From positions 37,872,330 through 37,936,329 of the forward strand of contig OZ022239.1 in assembly GCA_963978895.1 (NCBI GenBank): a stretch of 64,000 nucleotides of DNA. The letters run 5' to 3'. Under the pieces are notes generated by a model. That model was not told the origin of the DNA, ran no database searches, and saw only the letters and a list, made by a program, of their open reading frames with translations. Both the position numbers and the translations under genes were made by a program. This document shows positions 53,933 to 64,000 of the stretch, piece by piece. How positions within the stretch are numbered: position 1 is the stretch's first letter; every line of letters begins with the position of its first letter. The DNA is from Erpobdella octoculata. Taxonomy: Eukaryota; Annelida; Clitellata; Hirudinida; Erpobdellidae.

Positions 53933-56900
53933 TCTATCTATCTATCTATATATAGAAGAACATGTCCTGATTGACCGATAATCAACGCCAAGCTCAAACG
54001 CCTCGTCCTAGGAACTTGAAATTTGGAACTTATATTACTTTTATAGCGCAGGCGCCCACTAAGAAAGGGTTTTGAAAAATTTTGCTCCTGTCGTTAACTG
54101 AAAAACAAACTTTTTTCTAAAACAACGCATATCTCGAAAACCAAAAATGAAGGGCTTTTGAAATTTGGTATCTGGATTCTTCCTAAAAAAAAATAAAAAA
54201 AACAGGTGTGTCACCATTGTTAAAAAAATTGGTTTCCAGGACCTCAAATGTGGGGTGGAAAATAGGGTTATTTCATTTTTGTAGAATAACTGCTTCTCAA
54301 AATCTGTAAATGATACACATGTAAAAATTAGTATTTAGTATCTACTCAAAAAATAAAGATATACCTATTCTATCAATTTGTAATAATTTGGTTTCCAGGA
54401 CCTCAAATGTGGGGTGGAAAAAATTTGATTAAAAACTCCAAAAACTAAAAGTGTTAAAGTTTTGCAATTTAATACCAAGATTATTTTTACAAAATAACAA
54501 AATACATGTTTTATTAATTTTTGAAAATTTGGTTTCCAGGACTTCAAATGTGGGGGGAGAAATAAGGTTTTATTTTTTGTAAAGAAACTGCGACTCTGAA
54601 ACTAAAATCACTACAGATATACAAATTAGTAACTAGATACTACTTAAAAGATAGAATTACAAATGTTTTTCAATTTTTTTTATGTTCTGGCTTCTAGGAC
54701 TACAAATGTAAGGCGGAGGAAAGAATTATATTTGCTTGAAAACTCAATAACTGAAAATGTAAAAACATTAAAATTCAGTATTCAGGTTTTTTATAATTAT
54801 AAGATACGTGTTTCATTATTTTTTCAAAAAATTAGTTTCCAAGCTTTGAGGTTTTGTACCGTTAAAATTGGTTGAGTCCAGGCCTCGACTTTTTTGCTTA
54901 TGAAACGGGACAGTTCGAGCCTGAATAACAAGCCAGGCTTAAAATTTTCTGTCTATGAAATAAGCCGGACCGGGTCTAAAAACATCCGTGTAGGGCACTA
55001 TGGATTAGAGTGCTGCACGGACTGTGCCAGGCCGTGATTTTAGCAGTGATGGGTAGTAACAAATTACAAGTAACGGAATTACAGTAACAAATTACTTTTT
55101 TCAGTAACAAGTAACGTAACAGATTACTTTTCAAAATTGTAACAAAGTAACAGTAACAAATTACTTTTTTAAAGTAACAGTAACGGATTTTTAAAAATTG
55201 TTACTTGTTACTTTTTATTTTCGAACATTGGATCAAGCGTTAAGATGGCGCGAGTCTGGACCAATAGGAGCAAAGTGTGTCACTGGATTCATGATCGCGT
55301 TCATTTTAACAACGCGCCATATCAGGGTAAAGAAACTTCCTTTTTATTATCGTTTACTCTTTCGGAAACGTTTGCGAGTTCATAGATCATGTTTTGGGAT
55401 CATGGAAGTTAATAAAGTGTTAAATAATGAAGAAACTGGTAATGAAATCGGATGGGTGCATCAGCTAGAACAATATTTTAAAATAACTGAAAATGACGGA
55501 AAGAACGTCAAGGTGTTGTGTCTACACTGTCTACAGTCTACAGTGTCTGCCTAAGAAAGTGTATCTAAGCACGTCAAAGATTAGTCCAGCCAACCTTCTA
55601 AAACATGTGGGAGTGAGTTTTATTAGTTTTATGTTTTTACTTTTAGAAAATAGCGTCTGAATTTTAAATTTGTAATTAGTTATTAGAAAGTTGTATGTAT
55701 GCTCACATTGAGTTTGTTTTAAGTACTTTAAGCACTTACTGCAAAACTAATAGATTATGTTTAAAAAATACAAATTTTTCCTGCAATATCTGATAATGTC
55801 AAGTTAGCTCGTAAGCGAAAAGCCACCGCGAAAAAGATGATGACTCAATCAAGCATGCTGCAAAGTATAAACAACAATTGTGTCACTCAAGCGACTGTGG
55901 ATTAGCTGATCGTAAGTTTCATTATTGAATACATGGAGCCATTAAGCATTGTGGAGGCGCAATCTTTTGTTAATCTCATTCAAGGACTCCAGCCAACCCG
56001 AAAGGTGATGACAAGAAAAACGCTTGATGGTTAGTATTTAAGAATTAAAAGTGATTTTTCTTAATTTTTAATACTAGAGTTGCTTGAAATAGTTGTATAT
56101 TTATTTTCAAAGAAAGCTTGGATTTTCTTGAAGCTCAGATGAAAAACAACGTAATAGAAGCACTTAGCAGAGTGGATCCTGTTTTTACCACAGCCGATAT
56201 ATGGAGCGCTAACAACAAGAGCTTTCTTGGAATCACTGCACATTGGATAGACTCTGATCGCAACAAAGACATTTTGACTCCAAAAAGAAATCGTTTGACT
56301 GATAGTCATTTTCAACGACAACTGCTGCTCAGAGCTAATAAAGCTTTTTGTAGCTCAATCAAAGATCTTCACCATTTGACTGATTAGTTATAACTCTTTG
56401 ATTTTTATAATAAGGTTATGTTCTTATTTTAAAAACAAAATCAAGTATTGAGTTATGGGGTGTTGCATCTGTTTGTAAACAACTTTTTGTAAAGTAACAA
56501 AAATGTAATAAGTTACTTTCAAAACCAAAAAGTAACAGTAACAAATTACTTTTGAAAAAATGTAACAAGTAACAGTAACAAATTACTTTTGAAAAAATGT
56601 AACAAGTAACAGTAACAAATTACTTTTTCATCATGTAACAAGTAACAGTAACAAATTACAAAAGTAAAGTAACAAACCCAACACTGGATTTTAGGGTTTT
56701 CAGACCGGATGGGCCAAACCTGAAGTCAAGGTGGGACGGGCCGAGATTTTTTGCCAAGTATATAGAAATTGTAGGCCTGTTAAAACGGGTTAGGCCCAAA
56801 TTAGATCGGCCGTGCCGGGCCTAAAATTTTGGCTTATGAAATGGGCCGGGCCAAGTTGTCGATGGACCTGACCGAGTCGGGCCGGCGGTACGCTACTGTG

Positions 56901-56949
56901 GATGCGTATTCTCCTTTTCAAGCGAGAGAAGCCGCGACGGGAATGCTAG
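53933..56949 (+). mobile_element. Helitron-like element, family B, interrupted by hAT copy 2
   Basis: 5' end A|TCTATCTATCTATATATAG; 3' end GCGAGAGAAGCCGCGACGGG followed by AATGCTAG|T at 56949. Modules of 155-165 bp fill the left part. The hAT at 55044-56686 accounts for 1.65 kb, leaving about 1.37 kb of Helitron. Confidence 0.78.
55044..56686 (+). mobile_element. Non-autonomous hAT transposon, copy 2
   Basis: Almost identical to 724-2330 over its whole length. Flanked by a different perfect 8-bp duplication, gattttag (55036-55043, 56687-56694). Compared with copy 1 it has one extra 37-bp unit in the 3' subterminal GTAACAAATTAC array and one base fewer near 56255, which keeps an 89-residue hAT transposase remnant open (56118-56387, with TTADIWSANNKSFLG). 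The 118-residue N-terminal remnant is unchanged (55198-55554). Confidence 0.96.
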
Positions 56950-57540
56950 TTTTCCAATATTTTAGTACCTTCAGTTTATTTGATCTTGATGGTCTAGTGG
57001 ACAATTTTGTAAAAATGAATGACCGTCGATACCTTTTGTTACATTCATAATTACGTTTTTGTCTGCATTCAATATTAAATAAAAGTAAAAAAAATTTAAA
57101 CTGTTTTTTTCAACTAATATGATGTTTTACATGAAAATATAACATACAAGTGTATATTCGGATGGTCATTTTTGTATGAAGATTCTCTGGGTTAAATTTG
57201 AAAAAATCTTCACAGCCTCTCAACATTCTGGGATTTTCATTTTTTCACACAAAAAACGTCGACTAAATTTGATATTGTAATAAGCTGTTTCAATTGTCGA
57301 AACATTACTGAAACTGTCGTTAACCCTTGACTTTTGTGGGTGGTAATTTTTTCAGAAAACTCCTTATTAATCAGTTTCTCCCCCCGTGCCCCCCCCCCAA
57401 AAAATAATATCTGGCTGCGCCACTAAATTTAGTTATTAGTATCGTCTGTCGCGTATAGTTCATCATTCTATGTTTCTAGGTATACGTTCCTTACGGAAAC
57501 AGAGCCATCTTAAAAGATGGGCTCATTCTATATACTTATT
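56950..57540. other. Intergenic sequence, no gene seen
   Basis: AT-rich. It repeats phrases found near 23690-23770 (gatgttttacat.aaaatacaacatac.agtgtata), so an unclassified repeat about 200 bp long is present at 57050-57240. Confidence 0.4.
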
Positions 57541-57611
<71 letters not shown>

Positions 57612-57750
57612 TATATGGATATAACTATGCAGCGGGAACGGAAAAGCAACCGGGAGCATGAGAGTAAGCGGGGAAGGAAACGGGAGCGAGATAGAAAAAC
57701 GATAGAAAAACCTTTAAAACCCCTAGGCAACGCCGGGTACCCCGCTATTA
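57541..57750 (+). mobile_element. Helitron-like element, family A, short copy
   Basis: A TA tract (57543-57616), then purine-rich repeats (GGGAACGGAAAAGCAACCGG) and the hairpin end CTAGGCAACGCCGGGTACCCCGCTATT. The final CTAG has changed to CTAT. Confidence 0.6.
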
Positions 57751-59640
57751 CAAATATTTTGGTCACAATATTAATCGATATAACAACTTACGTTAAACGA
57801 AAAACACAAATAGATTGCCGTAGAAATATCAGTCGTGAACTCTCTTGTGGAAGAATGCAAGCTCCGTTTAATCCTGACTAATTAGTATTTTGTTTACTAC
57901 TAGCAGTATAGTAATTAAATACTTCAGTAATCTAATTCTAAAAATCGGTTCGATCCAAAATAAACATTAGATTCGCGTTAAAACAACACACTGACGTACG
58001 CTGCGTGCGTTCTAAATATAATGTATAATGAAAATTAATGCAAATGTGGGTTTTAAGTGCATATAAATTTTAAATGAAAATAAATTGAAAAATATAAACT
58101 TATTAATTATATTTTTTCAAATAACTAATTCTCTGGGGGGGAAATGACAAACAGAATTGAACAAGATCCCTGTTTTGTTGGATAATAAGCTCACGATACT
58201 TTAAAAAACAATTAATTTGGAATAATGTATGTATTCGAGTCGAGAGTTTCTTTTTCACTATTATGATATGATGCTTGATTTTTAAATAAGTTTAATTATG
58301 TTGTCATAGTAAAGTCGACTAGTTTTTCAGTTGACATTTTCCATCACATTCAACGAAACATGAGACAGAGTTTGTTGGCAAAAATTTCTTCGCGCCAGTT
58401 TGCTGGCGATGCTCTCTCGGATCAAGTTTGTGACCGAAACCAACCGATTCTTACCACAGATTTTCTCTGTCGTCGTTCATCTCCGAATAACTAGAGACGA
58501 GACACTTCTTTCTGAAAATCTGCCCTTCATCGCCTGCATCCCTACTCAAGGTTTGAATTGTTCCGTTGAAGTGGGGGTCCGGTGAAATCGCATCCCGAAA
58601 ATATTTACAAATCTACATTACCATAAGTGATTTCTATTCTAACGCCTAATCGAACAACTAATGGGCCAGGCACATATATTTATACAGCATCGTTTAAATC
58701 TATGAGAAAAGAACGCAGACGTACGACTAGATCCACCAGTAGCGGCGTTAGGGTAGGGCGCGGTCGGGCGACGGCCCAGGGCACCGAATATAAAGGGGTC
58801 AACGTATAGCGGTGGGTCGGTTTGGGTAGGCAAAAACTGGCCATAAACAACTTTGATTGAAATGAATAAATTAACAGGCAACACCGGGTTAACAGCTGAA
58901 TTTTATAAAAAAAAAATTAAGATATTTTCCGCAGTTATGATTAACCAGCTTAATCATATGCGCCGACCAGCTTAAGGAATTGTTAACTATTGGCTGCTCA
59001 GTACACAGCGAACATCTCAGACTCATTGTCATCTCTGTACTTCTGAACTTTTTGCAACAATGTGCAATTCATGCGACACTGGTAATGCCTCTTACTTTCA
59101 ACACTAATTTTCATGGCAGGACCATCGAAGCCCTTCAATTGCTACAAACATACTGTAAATTTATTAATGTATACGCTTAGTACTGACAAGATAATCTATA
59201 TTGTCGGTTATCGTGAACTTCATTGTAACTTAACTTTATCAAATGGCGAGGCTAAACTGTAACACAGCTTTGGTCACAGTCCTATAATAAACTAACTAAA
59301 TATAATTTTTATAGTTTTTTCATTTATTTTCGAGAAACATTTTTAATAGTAAACGAGTAAATTCGTACCTGTTGATGTCTTACCCGTGTCAGTTCAGGAC
59401 CTACCCTACCCGCGAAAACGGATCGAGCCATTTTTGCACATTGCAGACTATATAAGTGAGTGAGCAAATGAATAAACAAACACATGAAAGAAAAAAATGA
59501 ATGAACGCATGAATGAAAGAGAAAAGATAAAAGAAGGAAGTAAAAATGAACGAATGAGTTGAAGATCGGAACGAAAAATCGATAGAAATAATAAACAAGT
59601 GTATCAAAAAACTAAGTTTTTTAAAAACACACTTTTATAT
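57751..59640. other. Intergenic region, no confident gene
   Basis: A 61-codon frame at 58400-58582 has more even base use than its surroundings but no recognisable motif. 58726-58870 has a GC-rich block (GGCGTTAGGGTAGGGCGCGG) that looks like a transposon end, and AACACCGGGTTAACAGCTGA (58880). Nothing else could be supported. Confidence 0.4.
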
Positions 59641-59647
59641 AATCGAT

Positions 59648-59650
<3 letters not shown>

Positions 59651-59727
<77 letters not shown>
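59651..59727. repeat. (TA)n tract at the LINE 3' end
   Basis: About 75 bp of TA directly next to the LINE tail, which reads (ATT)n on the plus strand (59727-59746). Confidence 0.95.
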
Positions 59728-59730
<3 letters not shown>

Positions 59731-59846
59731 ATTATTATTATTATTTTTATTTAACGTGCTCTCTAAAAAGAAAAATTTCTCAGAGCACGAGGCGGCAGTG
59801 CCAAAATAAACGAACGAACAGAATCACACATCAGAAACAAAAAGGG

Positions 59847-62800
59847 TCAATATCCGTTCGTCATACGAAGAAAAAAATGAGTTTTAAGTCGTTTCCTAAA
59901 AACATAAACGCTATCGACACACGCCGGATCGGTAAGTTCAATCGGTAGATTGTTCCAGGTAGTTGGACAAGAAACTGCGAAAGCTCTCGGTCCAAACGTC
60001 CTGGTTGCGCAGGAAGGAACAAGAAGCTGACCGGAAGAAGCCGAGCGAAGGTGAGATCGGCCAGGAAACTGAGTCACCGGAATGCACAGACCGGAGAGGT
60101 ATGACGGCGCAGAACCATGGAGGCATCGGTACGCAGTGAGAGATAGCTTGAAGTCGATACGCGCCTGCATGTTCAGCCAGTGTAGTCGGTCGTGAATCGC
60201 TTTAGTGACATGACCGTATCGAGGCAATCGGAGAATCAGCCTAGCCGTGGCACGCATGACACCATCAAGCCGCCTCATTAACAGATCCGGTATTCCACTG
60301 AGTAGACAATTTCAATAATCAAGTCTAGACAAGATCAAAGCGCGGGCATGTGCATGCGAAGAATCGACCGTGAGGGATTTGCGAACTGACCTCATCTGTC
60401 GTAGATGGTAGTAACTGGTGTTGACCAATTTTGCAACGTGTTCGCTGAAAGTCAGTTGAGAATCTATGATGACCCCAAGATTGCGAACCCTATCGACGAG
60501 ACGAATGATGTTTCCAGCTATATTGATCTCGTCAAAGGTGCAGTGCAACCGACGTTTAGAGGATCCCAGTAGAATTACCTCTGTCTTGGAGGCATTTAAC
60601 TTTAGTCGATTGCATTTCATCCATTCCATTATCTCCGAAACGCAGCCGTCCAATCTGTCCGCGAGCACACCGATACTCTCAGTGCCGCAATGATCGTAGA
60701 TTTGTAGATCATCAGCATAACCATGAATATTGAAACCACGTTGAGCAACCAGGGCAAAAACATCTGAAGTGTATGCAATGAAGAATAGCGGTCCTAGAAT
60801 TGAACCTTGTGGAACACCACACACAATCGAGGACCAACCAGAAAGGATACCTCCATAACGAACACACTGCCTCCGATCGCAAAGATACGAACCGATCCAC
60901 CGAAGAGCAACAGAATAAATGCCAAATGTACGCTCCAATCTGGTCACGAGGATTCCATGATCAACGCAATCGAATGCAGCGCTGAGATCGAGCATAGCGA
61001 GCAGTGTTACCATCCCTCGATCGGTTGCCAAGAGAACATCCGAAGTAACCTTGAGCAATGCAGTTTCCGTCGAACGGCACCTCCGATAGGCAGACTAATG
61101 CTCCGGTAGAAGGTTGTGTCCATCCAGGTGATGTTGAATTTGTTTGTTAACCGCCCGTTCCAAAACCTTAGAGATGAACTGAAGATTCGAAACTGGGCGA
61201 TAACTGGCAGGCAGAGAAACATCCAGCGTAGATTTTTTCAAGATTGGCGTGACCTCGGCCACTCTGAATGGGACCGGAAAGTGACCAGTGTCCAACGATT
61301 TATTAAACAGATCTGTAACAAATGGGGACAAGGTTTCTGAAAATTCTTTGATGAGCCATGTTGGCGCCGGGTCTAGACCACATGACTTGTTTGGAGAGTT
61401 CTTAATTAGGTCCTTGACGTCATCCTTAGTAAGAGTCGCAAAATTGCTGAAACGTTCTCCAGAGAAGGTGTTGAACTTAGGCGTATCCGAATCAAGGGTA
61501 GACGCTCGGACGTCCGTGACCTTCTTCTCAAAAGAACTCATGAATTGCTCTGCAGTCAGACCATCCTGAAGAATGAAAGATCGTTTCTTTCCCATCACGG
61601 CAGACAAATCTCTCCACAGCTTGCTTGCGTTTCCTGCACTCTCCGCAATCGTATTTTGCCAGTACGCATCCTGTGCTCTCCTATAAAAATCATGGCAAAA
61701 ACGTAACTGCGCAACCCATTTATCACGGTCAGAGATCAGTCGGGTTCTTCTGTAAATTCTTTCAAGAGAACGAGCTTTTCGTTTCTGCTCGCCGCAAGCA
61801 GTATTGAACCATGGAGTGATCGGACGATAATTTCTCAAGGCTGACCGACGTGGAGCATGCTTCTCAACAAGATCGGTCAGTATTCTGTTGTACATCGTAG
61901 CCATTTCATCCGGTCCAAGGCCGCTCCAGCTGCTGTCCTCAGTGCAGAGTTTGCTTGATTTGAGATCCTGTAAAAAAAGATCACGATCAAAGGTCTTCCA
62001 TGCCCTGCCTGTTACCATTAGTGATACAGGAATTGGTTTCAGGAGTGGCAGTCTTGAAATGATGAGAGAATGATCGGACACAGATGGAACATACACTTCA
62101 CAAGCAACAGAAGATGACTGAGCTGGGTCCTTCGTGATGACAACGTCTAAGGTATGTCCGGCTTTGTGGGTTGGTGAAGAAATATTCTGGACAAGGCCGA
62201 AGCAATACACGATCGTGTTGAATTTCATTGTCCATACATCATCCGGTTTGTCCAAGTGAATGTTGATATCTCCAACGACAAGAATATGGCAGCTGTGAAC
62301 AGTTAATTCTTCAAGCATCTGGCTGAAATCCTCCAAGAACTGGTCAGAAACTCGTTCACTTCCAGGCCGGTAAATGACCACAGCAATTGTTCTAACACTC
62401 CTTAAGATAACCATTACAGAAACGAATTCAAAAGTCTCAACTTTGCTGGTAAGATTCATTCGGCGGGCTTTGCACGATTCTTTGCAAATCCACGCAACCC
62501 CGCCCCCCAGTAGACGACCAGATTGCATCTTTTGTGTAGCAGACCTCGCCAAACGTTTTCGTTCTCGTGCCTGATCCACGCACGTGTATCCATCCGGTGT
62601 GATTCTTGCGAGAGTGATGTCTTCTGATGATTCGTGAAAAGTCTCGGCAACTGCGAAGGCATCAAGATCATGTTCAGCGATGATATTTGTCAGCGATGCA
62701 CTTTTATTTCCGATCGACTGACAGTTCAAATATCCAATAGTCAAGTACTTGTTTCGAACGTATGATTCTGTGTTGGAGCTTTTCAGATTTTTCCCGCAAC

Positions 62801-62948
62801 GGGAAGTCTTCTGGTAACTATCCTGTCCCCCGCGATGAACAGATTCGTCTCTCCAGCTCGTATTCTCTGCTTCATACTTTCGACTAGGAGTTTTCGTGCT
62901 TCTCTTTCTTTTGGAGTCATATCCCGATGGATAAAAACTGCTGACCAA
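59847..62948 (-). pseudogene. LINE ORF2: endonuclease-reverse transcriptase with two in-frame stops
   Basis: One frame of 1034 codons. Endonuclease: YLTIGYLNCQSIGNK near residue 70, VAETFHES, VVGDINIHLD and VSDHSLIISRLP. RT: SPNKSCGLDPAPTWLIKE, PASYRPVSNLQFISKVLE, LDLSAAFDCVDH, CGVPQGSILGPLFF and the active site YADDLQIYDH near residue 745. C-terminal part: LHWLNMQARIDFKLSL and PTTWNNLPIEL. In-frame stops are a TAG at codon 618 (61097-61095) and a TGA at codon 879 (60314-60312); each could arise by one substitution from the residue usual in the family (SAYRR and LDYCN contexts). All catalytic motifs are otherwise intact. It copies its RNA at nicked target DNA in the nucleus. Confidence 0.92.
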
Positions 62949-63777
62949 CCTCCTTCCTTCATCATCCTCAAGTTTTTTGCCAACTTGAGAAGATTCGACT
63001 GTTGATTTTCGTTTTTCAATACCAGTTTCAACGGTCTTGGTCGAGCAGGTTCACTCTCTCCTTCGATTCTTTTCCCAAGTCTAATTAAGTTAACAATTTC
63101 GACATCATCACAAGAGATTAACTTCAGCAATTCCTCGATCTTCGATTTGTCGTCCGATTTGCGCTTATCAGGTGTAGACGAACTCGACTCGCCCAGCCCA
63201 TAGACAACAACAGAGGTCCTTCTCCTGAGCTTGTCGGCTTCCTCATCTTTGTCATCCTGTGTCTTTGCGTCGAGAGCTTTTTTAAGGCAAAGCTGTAGGC
63301 CTGATGCCTGCTCACCCTTCTCAGTCAGAACAGAATGCTGTATTTTCTTGACGCCTTCTGATAATTCGTCAACCCTTTCTTTGAAAAGATCGGACCACTT
63401 TTTTGTTGCTGTATCAACCTTATTTGAGAGAGGTTCAAGATCAACATCTGCAATTTTCTTTGTCAAACCCCTAACTTCTTCGAGGACTTGTTGAGTTTTT
63501 TCCTATTGAGGGAAAGTTCTTTTTTCTCGTCTGCAAGTCTCTCCTCCCTTTTTCCGGAGTCTTTCTTTATGGTATCTCTGATTTCCTTGATATCCTGAGC
63601 AATCACCTCCAACCCTTTTGAACCGTCTTCGCTGCTTGTGTGAAGTCTTCCTAGCAGACTATTCATTGCCTCTGTATTGCACCTGGCACACTTATCGCAC
63701 AGGCTCAGTCCCAATTTCTGAAAGACGTCGGAAGCCTCCTGTTTAGACTCTTTGCGAGTTTTAACCACATCGGCCAT
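62783..63777 (-). pseudogene. LINE ORF1 protein (coiled coil and RRM-like domain), one frameshift
   Basis: ORF1 proteins bind the LINE RNA. It begins at the Met at 63777 with a Cys cluster (CDKCARC), then a Lys/Glu-rich coiled coil. A frameshift within the six-T run at 63496-63501 (plus strand) separates the first 104 residues from the rest (63466-62783). The second part contains TSVVVYGLGESSSSTPDK, DDVEIVNLIRLGKRIEG, RPRPLKLVLKN and HRDMTPKEREARKLLVESMK, the RRM-like layout of CR1-type ORF1. Rejoined in thought it would be about 330 residues. A homopolymer shift may be a sequencing error or real decay. Confidence 0.82.
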
Positions 63778-64000
63778 GCTGGGCGATAATTCAAACCACT
63801 ATCAACCGACGGAAAAAACGTGAAAAAGTTGTTTACGCGTTGAAAAAACCGACGGTATTGAAGTAAAACAGGCACGCAAGTCGACCCGCACCGAAAACCA
63901 AATAGTTCAGACTAATATTTAAGAGAAAATCGATGATAACATGCGCCGAAATATAGCCGGCCGTACGTAAACAAATACACTCGATATATATATATATTAT

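Larger units (their letters stand above)
59727..63975 (-). mobile_element. Nearly full-length LINE, CR1/L2-like
   Basis: It runs on the minus strand from near the right window edge to an (AAT)n tail at 59746-59727. It has a 5' leader of about 200 bp, ORF1, ORF2 overlapping ORF1 by up to 166 bp, and a short 3' UTR (59846-59747). A TA tract flanks each side (59651-59727 and 63983-64000). Three disabling changes, one frameshift and two in-frame stops, show it is inactive but young. Confidence 0.88.

Noticed and set aside
58400..58585. 61-codon ORF in a less AT-rich stretch
   Set aside because: No recognisable motif, no splice context that fits a longer gene, and too short to stand alone.
59438..59640. 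Short frames with Ile/Phe/Ser-rich content on the minus strand
   Set aside because: Derived from GAATGAATGAA-like purine-rich sequence next to the LINE; no domain support.

Overview
This is a metazoan nuclear DNA window. It is AT-rich, carries intron-split animal genes and is dominated by transposable elements and microsatellites. Two host genes can be assembled exon by exon, both on the minus strand. The first is FICD (HYPE), the ER Fic-domain AMPylase/deAMPylase, complete in four coding exons (11606 to 3884). It is 458 codons plus stop, which I believe is the same length as the human protein. The second is a PPP1R16A/B-like (MYPT3/TIMAP-type) ankyrin-repeat regulatory subunit of protein phosphatase 1, in ten exons from 50986 to 23901. 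Its initiating exon was not found. The phylum cannot be fixed from the sequence. tRNA-derived SINEs, many hAT elements and Helitrons, a CR1/L2-type LINE and tetranucleotide arrays point to a repeat-rich, probably marine, invertebrate rather than a vertebrate.

Layout. 1-3880: a copia integrase fragment and a Helitron-like repeat split by a hAT element with perfect 8-bp target-site duplications (TSDs). 3884-11606: FICD, with introns holding SINEs, Helitrons, a foldback element and a dead hAT transposase. 11770-23900: intergenic repeats: LINE endonuclease and RT fragments, tandem Helitrons, a foldback with inverted 'AAAGGGCGAAAC' arrays, a broken transposon-like gene (18130-19350), and an LTR element with a SAP-domain ORF (21394-23201). 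23901-50986: the PPP1R16-like gene. Its introns contain a three-level transposon nest (27392-30518), a second copy of the foldback element seen in FICD, two hAT remnants, a Helitron helicase fragment, and a second SAP-domain LTR element with about 24 copies of an 8-residue repeat, itself split by a hAT. 51000-59700: Helitrons nested in Helitrons and a near-identical second copy of the first hAT. 59727-63975: a nearly full-length LINE on the minus strand.

The two host genes are expected to act separately: FICD in the ER lumen on the chaperone BiP, and the PPP1R16-like protein at PP1 catalytic subunits in the cytosol or at the membrane. Their shared orientation is the only link visible here. 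The most notable signal is in the mobile DNA. Three foldback families with unrelated sequences share one architecture: inverted terminal blocks made of about 13-16-bp tandem repeats. In the two whose boundaries can be set, the termini start GG and are flanked by a 9-bp duplication (7-9 bp in one copy).
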